In this document: one piece after another, positions 51,692-59,982 of the stretch
Layout: each line of letters begins with the position of its first letter
Numbering within the stretch: position 1 is the first letter of the stretch
Origin: Brumimicrobium sp964585545
GTDB lineage: Bacteria > Bacteroidota > Bacteroidia > Flavobacteriales_D > Crocinitomicaceae
Length of the DNA stretch: 64,000 bases
Assembly: GCA_964585545.1 (NCBI GenBank)
Contig: CAZPDT010000001.1
Coordinates: 124,001 to 188,000, forward strand
Direction: 5' to 3'
Made by a program: the position numbers and the translations under genes
The notes under the pieces: model-generated
What the model saw: only the letters and a program-made list of their open reading frames with translations
What the model was told of the DNA's origin: nothing
Database searches by the model: none

Positions 51692-53240
51692 GGAGGATAC
51701 AAATATCGATAATGAATTGAAGGAAAAGTTTGGTCACCATAATTTCGGTTCACCTCCAGATGATTTTCTTGCTGACATTAACAGAAGGTTAGATGAAGAC
51801 GAAGAAAGTGATCGTTTTGTCTGGTGGTTACTTGATGGGACACTAATTCTTTGTTTTCTCTCTTTACTTTTATACAGTCAGATAAATCAAAACACCATTC
51901 ATGTTGCACAGCAAATAACAAAGCAAAATTCATCTGAAACACCTGATGATATTGGAAAATCAATATATGAAAATGACAATAGTTTAATTGTAAATGATTC
52001 AGTTTCAGACAATACTCAACAAGAATTAAGCAAGAAGTTAATTCCTGAAAATGAAATGGGTACGGAAGAATATAAAAATAATTCTAAAGGTAAACCAATT
52101 CAAAAGCGTATTCATAAGAACCGTGGTAAAAAGCAATTAAATATTAAGCAAGAAGATAAACTTGAAACAAAAGAACAGTCAAAAGACCATGAAAAGTCTG
52201 TTATAGATGCTTTTTTAAAAGACAAGTCGAAGAAAACAAAGAACAAATCGATTGGAGTAGAAAACAAACCACATGAGTCATCAAATAGAGAAAAGGAAAA
52301 ACGTCAAAAAGATGAGCGAAAACAAGATGAAATGTTTGAACAACTACCTCACCTTAAATTTGATGTTTATGCGACTGAATATGACCTTGTAAATCAGCGA
52401 ATAAAAGACAATAATTTCACGTATAAAAATGACTTTGCTTCGGAACAAGAAGCATCCTTGAAAAATGAGCCTTTTTTGTCGACAAAGACCATTGACAATA
52501 ATTCTCTGGTTGTTTACAAATCAAATTTCTACGAAATTCAAGGTTTTGGTGGTCTATCTTTTGGTTGGCCCAGAACTTTTAAATCTTTTTCAGATGATTA
52601 CTCCAATCTATTAAAGGCAGATTTAGATAACGATGAAGTTTCTCCTAATTTTGGAATCAACTTTAATTTTGTACGCAAACGTATTGTACTAGGTACAGGA
52701 GTTGAATACTTTCACTTTGATGAAGAAATTGAACATGTAGAAGTTCAAATTAACACCACTGACACTGTAATTCTTACGGGTTATGAATGGGTATATACCT
52801 ATGATTCTCTTGGGGTACCAATAGATTCAAATTATGTAAGCGTATACGATACCACTAAAAATGTGAATAAAACAGATAAGAGTTTTGAAATAGAACAACG
52901 CTATTCATGGATTGCTATCCCAATTCAAATCGGATATCGATTTTTTATTGGTCAAAATTGGTCAATTACACCCAGTGTAGGAGGAAATATTGCCCTTGGG
53001 TTCCGAAGGAAAACATATCAATATCCTTCTCATGATTATAATCAATTGGAAGAATATCAATCCGTAAAATGGATGCTTTCGTTGCAAGGGACTGTTGAAG
53101 TACGAAGAAAAATAAAAAATTGGCATCTTTTCTTTAAAACAGGCTATTATTTCGGATTGACACCTTATATCAAATCCAATTTGCTTCAACGTAAATACTC
53201 TCATGTAAACGGAGTGATTGGAATTGGATATTCTTTTTAA
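51684..53240 (+). CDS. Membrane-anchored barrel protein, likely sigma-factor partner
   Basis: The 518-residue protein has a short N-terminal cytoplasmic part (about 1-44, acidic, with LADINRRLDEDEESDRF), one membrane segment (WWLLDGTLILCFLSLLLYSQ), and a long Lys/Glu/Asn-rich linker (about 70-230). The C-terminus is an outer-membrane barrel-like domain (YEIQGFGGLSFGWPRTF... to NGVIGIGYSF). The layout fits an anti-sigma factor fused to a surface barrel. The TTG start overlaps the sigma gene; an AGGAGG lies just after it at 51691-51696, so the start is uncertain. Its stop is the TAA inside element copy C. Confidence 0.75.
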   Translation: MNKEDTNIDNELKEKFGHHNFGSPPDDFLADINRRLDEDEESDRFVWWLLDGTLILCFLSLLLYSQINQNTIHVAQQITKQNSSETPDDIGKSIYENDNSLIVNDSVSDNTQQELSKKLIPENEMGTEEYKNNSKGKPIQKRIHKNRGKKQLNIKQEDKLETKEQSKDHEKSVIDAFLKDKSKKTKNKSIGVENKPHESSNREKEKRQKDERKQDEMFEQLPHLKFDVYATEYDLVNQRIKDNNFTYKNDFASEQEASLKNEPFLSTKTIDNNSLVVYKSNFYEIQGFGGLSFGWPRTFKSFSDDYSNLLKADLDNDEVSPNFGINFNFVRKRIVLGTGVEYFHFDEEIEHVEVQINTTDTVILTGYEWVYTYDSLGVPIDSNYVSVYDTTKNVNKTDKSFEIEQRYSWIAIPIQIGYRFFIGQNWSITPSVGGNIALGFRRKTYQYPSHDYNQLEEYQSVKWMLSLQGTVEVRRKIKNWHLFFKTGYYFGLTPYIKSNLLQRKYSHVNGVIGIGYSF

Positions 53241-53360
53241 CCCGCATTCCAAGACAGAGACACTTCATGAGCTCACAAGCTCGGTTCATCAATCTTGAAA
53301 TGTAAAATTAAATTAGCTTTGCTGAGCTCACAAGTTCGGTTCATGAATAATACGGGTTAG
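53237..53360. repeat. TTAACCC-bounded intergenic element, copy C
   Basis: It begins TTAACCCGCATTCCAAGACA (the stop codon of the upstream gene is inside its end) and finishes TGAATAATACGGGTTAG. It contains the core GAGCTCACAAG(C/T)TCGGTTCAT twice, at about 53270-53290 and 53319-53342. The second half, AAATTAAATTAGCTTYGCTG onwards, is almost identical to copy B. It has no ORF. Confidence 0.65.
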
Positions 53361-53461
53361 TGGAGATCTAAAATAACCGCTTTTTCATCAAAGGTAAGGA
53401 AATGAACAAAAGAGGTTCATAAGTGTTATTTAATAAATAAGTAAGCGGATAATAGATAAAT

Positions 53462-54175
53462 ATGAAAGTAGAGGTTTGGAGTGATGTAATGTGTCCTTTC
53501 TGTTATATTGGAAAGCGCAATTATGAAAAGGCTTTAAGTGGTCTTGACAATGAAAAATACATAGAATTGGAGTGGAAAAGCTTCCAACTGGATCCCGATA
53601 TTCCAGAGGAAGATGTTGAGATGGACTCTGTAACTTATTTGTCATCAAGAAAAGGCATTCCAGAGGGAAAAATAAAAGAAATGCACAGACAGTTGACTGA
53701 GACAGCGAAACAAGTAGGATTAAAGTACGACTTGGACAATGTTAAAGTGGCCAATTCTTTTAAAACCCATCGTATTATTCAGTTTGCCAAAACAAAAGGG
53801 TTAGGGGATCAGGCTGAAGAAGCATTTTTTAAAGCACATTTTATCGAAGGAAGGAACCTGAACAATGAAGAAGAATTGAAGGAGATTGCTAAAGAAATTG
53901 GATTAACTAAAGAGGGTGTAGAAATAGCGTTAACAGACGACCAGTTTAGCTACGCTGTGAAATCCGATATTATGGAAGCGAGTCAACTGGGTATTAGAGG
54001 GGTTCCGTTTTTTGTTGTAAATAGAAAATATGCAATTTCTGGAGCACAACCTCCCAAGGTGTTTTCTGAAACCCTACAAAAGGCATACAGTGAATGGAAA
54101 GAGGAAAATACTGAAACAACGTTTAAAGAAGTAGCTGGTGGTAAAAGCTGTTCTACTGATGGTGATTGTGATTAA
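53462..54175 (+). CDS. DsbA family oxidoreductase (FrnE-like)
   Basis: The 237-residue protein has a thioredoxin-fold domain with the active site CPFC at residues 11-14 and an inserted helical domain. There is a cis-proline region RGVPFFVVNRKYAISGAQ. It has no signal peptide, so it is cytoplasmic, like FrnE/2-hydroxychromene isomerase-type DsbAs. A short C-terminal tail holds two cysteines (GGKSCSTDGDCD). It is 11 bases upstream of a Fur-type regulator, suggesting a redox and metal-stress unit. Confidence 0.9.
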   Translation: MKVEVWSDVMCPFCYIGKRNYEKALSGLDNEKYIELEWKSFQLDPDIPEEDVEMDSVTYLSSRKGIPEGKIKEMHRQLTETAKQVGLKYDLDNVKVANSFKTHRIIQFAKTKGLGDQAEEAFFKAHFIEGRNLNNEEELKEIAKEIGLTKEGVEIALTDDQFSYAVKSDIMEASQLGIRGVPFFVVNRKYAISGAQPPKVFSETLQKAYSEWKEENTETTFKEVAGGKSCSTDGDCD

Positions 54176-54186
54176 TTGAATGTTTA

Positions 54187-54606
54187 ATGTATAAGGAAAC
54201 AGAACATAAATTAAAAGATAAGAATACGCGACCAACAAGCATGCGTATCCTTGTTTATGATTTTTTAAGCACTCAAGATGTAGCGCTTTCTCTTTCAGAA
54301 GTCGAAGAAAGTTTTGAACATGCCGATAGAATTACAATTTATAGAACACTAAAAACCTTCGAAGAAAAGGGGATTGTTCACAGTATTCAAGAAGGACAAA
54401 CCACCAAATATAAATTGTGTGATGCAGATTGTGATGAATATGCTCACAACGATTGGCACCTTCACTTTTACTGTAAGATGTGTAAAGAAACAACTTGTAG
54501 AGAGGATGTTCTCATGCCCCATGATTTGGGTGGGAATTTCCGCGTCGATGAAACCCAGTTTTTGGCCAAAGGAATTTGCGAGAAGTGTTTGAAAGAGGTT
54601 GAGTGA
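54187..54606 (+). CDS. Fur-family transcriptional regulator
   Basis: The 139-residue protein has a winged-helix DNA-binding domain (TSMRILVYDFLSTQDVALSL...DRITIYRTLKTFEEKGIV). A metal-binding dimer domain follows, with two CxxC pairs (CKMC and CEKC) and a HNDWHLHFYC region. This pattern suits a zinc-sensing (Zur) or peroxide-type Fur protein; which metal cannot be settled. A TGCAATTGCA palindrome overlaps the promoter of the next gene, a metal-exporting ATPase, and is a plausible target. Confidence 0.87.
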   Translation: MYKETEHKLKDKNTRPTSMRILVYDFLSTQDVALSLSEVEESFEHADRITIYRTLKTFEEKGIVHSIQEGQTTKYKLCDADCDEYAHNDWHLHFYCKMCKETTCREDVLMPHDLGGNFRVDETQFLAKGICEKCLKEVE

Positions 54607-54639
54607 AATCTTTATCATTCAATAATCAGATATGCTATT

Positions 54640-54675
54640 TGCAATTGCATTGCATCGTTTTGCACCTTATTTTTG
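54640..54675 (+). promoter_or_regulatory. Promoter with palindromic operator for the metal ATPase
   Basis: TGCAATTGCA (54640-54649) is a perfect palindrome that overlaps the -33 region (TTG at 54645-54647). A TAnnTTTG box, TATTTTTG, lies at 54668-54675. A Fur-family repressor bound there would block polymerase. The ATG follows 18 bases after the -7 box. Confidence 0.45.
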
Positions 54676-54693
54676 TAGGAGATAAAGCAAGCA

Positions 54694-56655
54694 ATGACTA
54701 AAAAATCAAAAGAGAACACATATAAACAAGCAGATTGTTGTGAGAGCGATTGCTGTTCGAGCAATACATCTCCAACTCAAGAACGGGGAAGATACGCCCA
54801 AATAAAATTATTTATTCCTGCTTTTATATCTTTAATTTTGCTGGGATGGGGTCTTATTTTTGACCACTGGAAATCGCCTGAATGGTACTCAGGAAATATC
54901 CGTTTAATTCTTTATATAATTGCATACCTTCCTGTGGGATTACCTGTTCTTCGTGATGCTTTTAAGAGCATTAGAAACGGAGACGTGTTTTCTGAATTCT
55001 TTTTAATGTCAGTTGCCACTCTGGGTGCATTTGTTATAGGTGTATATCCTGAAGGAGTTGCTGTAATGTTGTTTTATACTGTTGGCGAATTGTTTCAACA
55101 TCTTTCGGTCGACAAGGCAAAAAGTAACATTCAATCCCTATTGGATCAACGTCCTAATGAGGTGACAGTTATTGAAGATGGAGAAGCTAAAGTGATTCAA
55201 GCAGAAGAAGTTAAAGTGGGGAGTCTCATCCAGTTAAAGCCTGGAGAAAAGTTAGGATTGGATGGAGAACTGTTAACAGAGAATGCCATTTTTAATACAT
55301 CCGCACTTACAGGGGAAAGTGTGCCCGAAGAAAAATCCAAAGGCGAAACTGTTTTGGCAGGAATGATTAACTTAAAGAAAGTGAGCCAGGTGCGAGCTAC
55401 GGTTCCATACAAAGACAGTAAGTTAAGCAGAATTCTAGAATTAACACAAAATGCAACCCGTCAAAAAGCGCCTACGGAATTGTTTATCCGTAAATTTTCA
55501 AAGATTTATACTCCGATCGTAGTGGCGTTGGCTGTAGGAATATGTTTTATTCCGTATTTATTTATTGAAAATTATGTGTTTCAAGATTGGCTATATCGAG
55601 CTCTAATATTTTTGGTTATTTCATGTCCTTGCGCTTTAGTTATCTCAATTCCATTGGGTTATTTTGGAGGGATTGGAGCAGCAAGCAGGAATGGAATTTT
55701 GGTCAAAGGAGGAAATTTTTTAGATGCGTTGGCCAAAATAAAAATTATTGTCTTCGATAAAACAGGAACACTTACAGAAGGTGTTTTTAAAGTACAAGAA
55801 GTACACATAGATTCTGATTTTAACCAAGGCAATATCCTCAAAATGGTGAATGCGCTAGAGCAACAAAGTAGTCATCCTATCGCTTCTGCAATCCACGATT
55901 ATTTGGGGCCAGTTGATTCCGCAATCCAATTGGAAGAAACAGAAGAAATTGTAGGTCTTGGACTACGTTCGAAAGTTGAAGGAAAGGAACTACTGTTGGG
56001 TAATTTTAAAATGATGGAGGAGTACAGTATCAGCAGTAATGTTGACCATCAGAGAATTAATTCGACAACCATTGCAATTGCTTATGATGGTCAATTTGCG
56101 GGTTATATTACTGTTGCTGATCAAATTAAAGAAGAAGCAGCTGCTGTTATTGAAACTTTAAAATCAATGAGAATCAAGCCCATTTTGTTGAGTGGAGACA
56201 AATCAACAGTAGTTACTGCCGTGGCCAATACCCTAAAAATTGAAACTGCTTTTGGTGGGTTGTTGCCTGAAGATAAATTCAATAAGGTAAAGGAAATTAA
56301 AACGGACAATAAAACAGTTGCCTTTGTTGGTGATGGCGTGAACGACGCACCAGTCATTGCCTTGAGCGATGTCGGAATAGCCATGGGAGGAATGGGCAGT
56401 GATGCTACGATTGAAAGTGCAGATGTTGTTATTCAGGATGACAACTTGTCCAAAATACCTCAAGCAATAAAAATAGGCAACAAAACAAAAAGAATTGTTT
56501 GGCAAAATATCCTCCTTGCCTTGGGTGTAAAAGGAATTGTTCTACTGATAGGCGCTTTTGGAATAGCAACAATGTGGGAGGCTGTTTTTGCAGATGTTGG
56601 TGTGGCTTTGTTGGCAGTTCTTAACGCTGTTCGAATTCAAAAAATGTCCTTCTAG
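54694..56655 (+). CDS. Heavy metal (Zn/Cd/Pb-type) translocating P-type ATPase
   Basis: The 653-residue P1B-type ATPase exports a heavy metal from the cytoplasm. The phosphorylation site is DKTGTLT with Asp355, the metal-site motif is CPC at 311-313 in SCPCALVISIP, and GDGVNDAPV follows. The TGES motif of the actuator domain is seen as TGESVPEEK. In place of an N-terminal HMA domain there is a short Cys-rich lead (ADCCESDCCSS). CPC suits Zn2+/Cd2+/Pb2+ rather than Cu+, with modest certainty. It follows the Fur-family gene and may be repressed by it. Confidence 0.92.
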   Translation: MTKKSKENTYKQADCCESDCCSSNTSPTQERGRYAQIKLFIPAFISLILLGWGLIFDHWKSPEWYSGNIRLILYIIAYLPVGLPVLRDAFKSIRNGDVFSEFFLMSVATLGAFVIGVYPEGVAVMLFYTVGELFQHLSVDKAKSNIQSLLDQRPNEVTVIEDGEAKVIQAEEVKVGSLIQLKPGEKLGLDGELLTENAIFNTSALTGESVPEEKSKGETVLAGMINLKKVSQVRATVPYKDSKLSRILELTQNATRQKAPTELFIRKFSKIYTPIVVALAVGICFIPYLFIENYVFQDWLYRALIFLVISCPCALVISIPLGYFGGIGAASRNGILVKGGNFLDALAKIKIIVFDKTGTLTEGVFKVQEVHIDSDFNQGNILKMVNALEQQSSHPIASAIHDYLGPVDSAIQLEETEEIVGLGLRSKVEGKELLLGNFKMMEEYSISSNVDHQRINSTTIAIAYDGQFAGYITVADQIKEEAAAVIETLKSMRIKPILLSGDKSTVVTAVANTLKIETAFGGLLPEDKFNKVKEIKTDNKTVAFVGDGVNDAPVIALSDVGIAMGGMGSDATIESADVVIQDDNLSKIPQAIKIGNKTKRIVWQNILLALGVKGIVLLIGAFGIATMWEAVFADVGVALLAVLNAVRIQKMSF

Positions 56656-56754
56656 TTTTGGTTTAGCTCAGAAGTTTTTCAATGCATGAGAAATAAAAAT
56701 TTATTATATTTACACTTTAAAAATACTGTTTTAGAAATAATTTAAATTAAATCT

Positions 56755-57624
56755 ATGAAATCGTACAAGGTATATACCCTTCTTTTAGTTTCAGGAATTC
56801 TTGCAATAACTTCATGTAAAAAAGACAATGAAAATGAGAATAGCCCAAAATACGACGCTTCAATTGGATACATTCTTTCAGATATTTCATACGGAAGTAA
56901 AGGGAAACAAAAAATGGATGTTTATCTTCCCCCGAATAGAGATGAGTCTTCAACAAAAGTTTTTGTGTTGGTTCATGGCGGAGGTTGGTCTGGAGGCGAT
57001 AAGAACCAGATGACTGCAACGATGAATAATTTGAAAAGCACTTATCCAAACCACGCAGTTATTAATTTGAATTATCGATTGGGAACAGCAAACAATCCAG
57101 GATATCCAAAGCAGATCCAAGATATCCAGAAGGCCATAGATGAAATTCAGAAACCAGAGTACGAGGTTTCTAATCAATATCTCTTCTATGGTGTATCGGC
57201 TGGAGGGCATCTTTCCTTGCTGTATGGTTACGCTTTTGACCCCAATCACGAGGTAAAAGGGATTTGTAATGTGGTAGGTCCTTCGGATTTGACTGATCCT
57301 TCTTTTGACACCAGTATAACGCAAGATATATTTATACCAGCATTGATAGGTAATGTGGGTGAGCCTGAAAAAACGAACTTGTTAAATGAGGTAAGTCCGG
57401 CAAAGTATGTAACATCGACTTCACCCCCTACGATCTCTTTTTATGGTGATGAAGACCCTTTGGTTCCAGAGACACAGTTGCCATTATTACATGATGCATT
57501 AGACAACAAAGGAGTTTATAATCAAGGCACTTTATACCATGGAAATACCCACGGGGAATGGCAGCAGAATTGGACAAATGACTTGGTACTAAAATTTGCT
57601 CAATTTGTAGCCACCTATTTTTAA
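56755..57624 (+). CDS. Alpha/beta hydrolase, esterase-type lipoprotein
   Basis: The 289-residue protein has a lipoprotein signal (LLLVSGILAITSC). The esterase core carries the oxyanion-hole motif VLVHGGGWSGG, the nucleophile elbow GVSAGGH (GxSxG), and the acid and base near YGDEDPLVPE and YHGNTHGEW. It resembles bacterial carboxylesterases and feruloyl-type hydrolases. The substrate is unknown. It is convergent with fabD and stands alone in its transcription unit. Confidence 0.85.
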   Translation: MKSYKVYTLLLVSGILAITSCKKDNENENSPKYDASIGYILSDISYGSKGKQKMDVYLPPNRDESSTKVFVLVHGGGWSGGDKNQMTATMNNLKSTYPNHAVINLNYRLGTANNPGYPKQIQDIQKAIDEIQKPEYEVSNQYLFYGVSAGGHLSLLYGYAFDPNHEVKGICNVVGPSDLTDPSFDTSITQDIFIPALIGNVGEPEKTNLLNEVSPAKYVTSTSPPTISFYGDEDPLVPETQLPLLHDALDNKGVYNQGTLYHGNTHGEWQQNWTNDLVLKFAQFVATYF

Positions 57625-57634
57625 TAGGCATTTC

Positions 57635-58522
57635 TTATTCATGTATTGTTGCTCCCGTCGTATTGAATTTGCGGTCTACTTTTTTAAACAAACCTTGAAG
57701 TGTTCGTCCAGGACCTACTTCAATTGCTTCATTGCAACCATCGGCAATCATTTGTTCCATGATTTGTGTCCAACGCACAGGTGCTGTCAGTTGCGCAATT
57801 AAGTTGGTTTTTATTTCCTCAGTATCCGTTACAGCTGTTGCTGTAACATTTTGGTAGATAGGACAAATTCCTTTAGAAAAAGGTGTGTTTTTAATGGCTT
57901 TTGCCAGTTTTTCCCGAGCTGGCTCCATCAAAGGCGAATGAAAAGCACCACCAACAGGTAATGGAAGCGCGCGTTTTGCTCCAGCTTCTTTGGCCTTTTC
58001 ACAAGCGATTTCAACTCCTTTGTTTGAACCAGAAATAACCAATTGACCAGGACAGTTGTAGTTTGCTGCGACAACCACTTCGTCAATACTTTCACAAATA
58101 GCTTCTACATCTTCATCTTCCATGCCTAAAATCGCAGCCATTGTGGATGGCTCTACTTCACAGGCTTCTTGCATTGCCAATGCACGTTGAGAAACCAATT
58201 TCAATCCATCTTCGAAAGAGAGATAACCCGCGGCCACAAGTGCAGAAAACTCACCCAATGAATGGCCTGCAACCATGTCTGGCTGGAAGTTATCACCGAG
58301 AACTTTAGCGAGAACTACAGAATGAAGAAAAACAGCAGGTTGTGTTACTTTTGTCTGCTTCAACGCTTCTTCTGTTCCTTCAAACATGATTTTTGTTATA
58401 TCAAAACCTAAAATAGCATTGGCTTTTTTATATAAATCTTTTGCTATGGGTGAGGCCTCGAAAAGGTCTTTTCCCATGCCTATAAATTGAGCTCCTTGTC
58501 CTGGAAATACGTATGCTTTCAT
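57635..58522 (-). CDS. fabD: Malonyl CoA-acyl carrier protein transacylase
   Basis: FabD loads malonyl groups onto ACP for fatty-acid synthesis. The 295-residue protein starts MKAYVFPGQGAQFIGMGKDL, which is the family's usual start; I chose 58522 over a 45-residue extension of no family similarity. The nucleophile elbow is GHSLGEFSALVAAG, and the catalytic histidine region is GAFHSPLMEPA. It is convergent with an esterase gene. Confidence 0.95.
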   Translation of the reverse strand: MKAYVFPGQGAQFIGMGKDLFEASPIAKDLYKKANAILGFDITKIMFEGTEEALKQTKVTQPAVFLHSVVLAKVLGDNFQPDMVAGHSLGEFSALVAAGYLSFEDGLKLVSQRALAMQEACEVEPSTMAAILGMEDEDVEAICESIDEVVVAANYNCPGQLVISGSNKGVEIACEKAKEAGAKRALPLPVGGAFHSPLMEPAREKLAKAIKNTPFSKGICPIYQNVTATAVTDTEEIKTNLIAQLTAPVRWTQIMEQMIADGCNEAIEVGPGRTLQGLFKKVDRKFNTTGATIHE

Positions 58523-58598
58523 ATTTGTTGTAATTTTATTGGCGGCTAAATTAAAATTATTTGGTGAATACGGTGAATGGTTCGGGTTAGAATTTGGA

Positions 58599-59204
58599 CT
58601 AATCATCATCCCAATCAAAAACATAAACTGGGGCATTGCCTTTAATTTTAAACTCAATTGTTTCTGTTTTTTTATGGACCAACAACCGTTTTTTACTCAT
58701 TTGGAGTGCAGTTTTCTTTTTATTTTTAATGAGCATCATGTCTTTAAACTGAAAAATAACAAATTGATTATTGCCAACAGCAATTTTTGGAATCCCACGA
58801 AATATGGTTTTCACTCCATTGGTGTAAAACAAAGCCATTTCATCAGTAAGCTTGTGGTATTCTCCTTTTATGAGCGTCACATCTTCATCTATTTTATCCG
58901 TTCCAGCAATAAAAAGTTGTCCTTTAAACTTTTCTAATTTGTCACAAAAATTAGCAGGGGAAACATAAATCAATCCCCGTTCGACAGGTGGATAGTTGAG
59001 TTTGTTGGCTTTGTCAATTCCTATAGTTTCTTCCTTTAATTTTTTTGTATAAACATAGAATGCCAACATAGCTCCAGCCATTAGAAGAATAAGAACTATT
59101 ATCAATGCTGGTGTTGTGGGGAAAAAGTAGTAAATGAAAAAGGAGAGCCCCGTAAAAGGGATCAATGTAAATATCCCAAGAAATATCGCCTTAACTTTTT
59201 TCAT
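58599..59204 (-). CDS. Hypothetical membrane protein (two N-terminal membrane segments)
   Basis: The 201-residue protein has two hydrophobic segments near the start (IFLGIFTLIPFTGLSFFIYYF and ALIIVLILLMAGAMLAFYV). A soluble part of about 140 residues with alternating strands follows (for example GQLFIAGTDKIDEDVTLIKG), possibly a PH-like fold. It ends DWDDD. No family is recognised. It is divergent from cmk through a 39-base region with two TAnnTTTG boxes. Its ATG lies only four bases after its own -7 box. Confidence 0.65.
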   Translation of the reverse strand: MKKVKAIFLGIFTLIPFTGLSFFIYYFFPTTPALIIVLILLMAGAMLAFYVYTKKLKEETIGIDKANKLNYPPVERGLIYVSPANFCDKLEKFKGQLFIAGTDKIDEDVTLIKGEYHKLTDEMALFYTNGVKTIFRGIPKIAVGNNQFVIFQFKDMMLIKNKKKTALQMSKKRLLVHKKTETIEFKIKGNAPVYVFDWDDD

Positions 59205-59208
59205 TTAA

Positions 59209-59216
59209 CAAAAGTA
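59209..59216 (-). promoter_or_regulatory. -7 box for the 58599 membrane-protein gene
   Basis: TACTTTTG on the minus strand matches TAnnTTTG exactly and ends four bases before the ATG (59204). That leaves room for almost no leader. Confidence 0.5.
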
Positions 59217-59230
59217 ACAATTAATATTCT

Positions 59231-59238
59231 TAATTTTG
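59231..59238 (+). promoter_or_regulatory. -7 box for cmk
   Basis: TAATTTTG matches TAnnTTTG exactly and ends five bases before the cmk ATG at 59244. Transcription would start at or next to the start codon, so the mRNA may be leaderless. Confidence 0.5.
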
Positions 59239-59243
59239 AATCC

Positions 59244-59933
59244 ATGAAAAAGGATATCACCATAGCAATTGACGGATGGTCGTCTTGTGGGAAAAGCACA
59301 TTAGCAAAAGATTTGGCGAAGAAATTAAACTACGTTTATGTTGACTCTGGAGCAATGTATCGCGGAGTAGCGCTTTATGCGTTGCACAATCAACTTGTTT
59401 CTGAGAAAAATTCAAATACAAAGGAAATCATTGCTGCCTTGCCCAAAATTAAGTTGTCATTTTTAAATAAAGAACCAGGAAAGGCTGATTTGCTTCTCAA
59501 TGGAGAAAATGTAGCTGCTGAAATCCGAACAATAGAAGTATCAAACGTGGTAAGTACAGTTGCAAAGATTAAAGAAGTGCGTTCTCATTTGGTTAACCAA
59601 CAACGACAATTGGGGGAGCGAGGAGGAATTGTTATGGATGGAAGGGATATTGGTTCAGTTGTTTTTCCCAAAGCAGAGTTAAAACTTTTTATTACTGCTG
59701 CTCCTGAAGTTAGAGCGCAACGCAGGTATGATGAATTAATTGCGAAAGGAGATCAAGTAACAATGGAAGAGGTGAGGGAGAATCTGAAGTTAAGAGATGA
59801 GATGGATGCCAGCAGAGAAGAGAGCCCATTAGTCCAAACTGAAGACGCTATTGTGATTGACAACACTCACCTAACACCTCAAGAACAGCTCGAACAAAGT
59901 ATCCAATTGGTCGAAAAGATCCAAAATAAGTAA
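59244..59933 (+). CDS. cmk: Cytidylate kinase
   Basis: CMP kinase phosphorylates CMP and dCMP with ATP. The 229-residue product has the P-loop GWSSCGKSTLA, the DSGAMYRG nucleotide-binding motif, and the RDIGSVVFP and RAQRRYDEL regions. The length is normal. The ATG is the only credible start and lies close behind a TAnnTTTG box. It is divergent from a membrane-protein gene and followed by a lytic transglycosylase after 49 bases. Confidence 0.96.
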   Translation: MKKDITIAIDGWSSCGKSTLAKDLAKKLNYVYVDSGAMYRGVALYALHNQLVSEKNSNTKEIIAALPKIKLSFLNKEPGKADLLLNGENVAAEIRTIEVSNVVSTVAKIKEVRSHLVNQQRQLGERGGIVMDGRDIGSVVFPKAELKLFITAAPEVRAQRRYDELIAKGDQVTMEEVRENLKLRDEMDASREESPLVQTEDAIVIDNTHLTPQEQLEQSIQLVEKIQNK

Positions 59934-59942
59934 CCAAATTGA

Positions 59943-59950
59943 TATTTTTG
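59943..59950 (+). promoter_or_regulatory. -7 box for the lytic transglycosylase gene
   Basis: TATTTTTG matches TAnnTTTG and lies 32 bases before the ATG at 59983, giving a leader of about 25 bases. Confidence 0.4.
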
Positions 59951-59982
59951 CGTTAAATTAGAGAAACTGTTGTTGTTTTACT

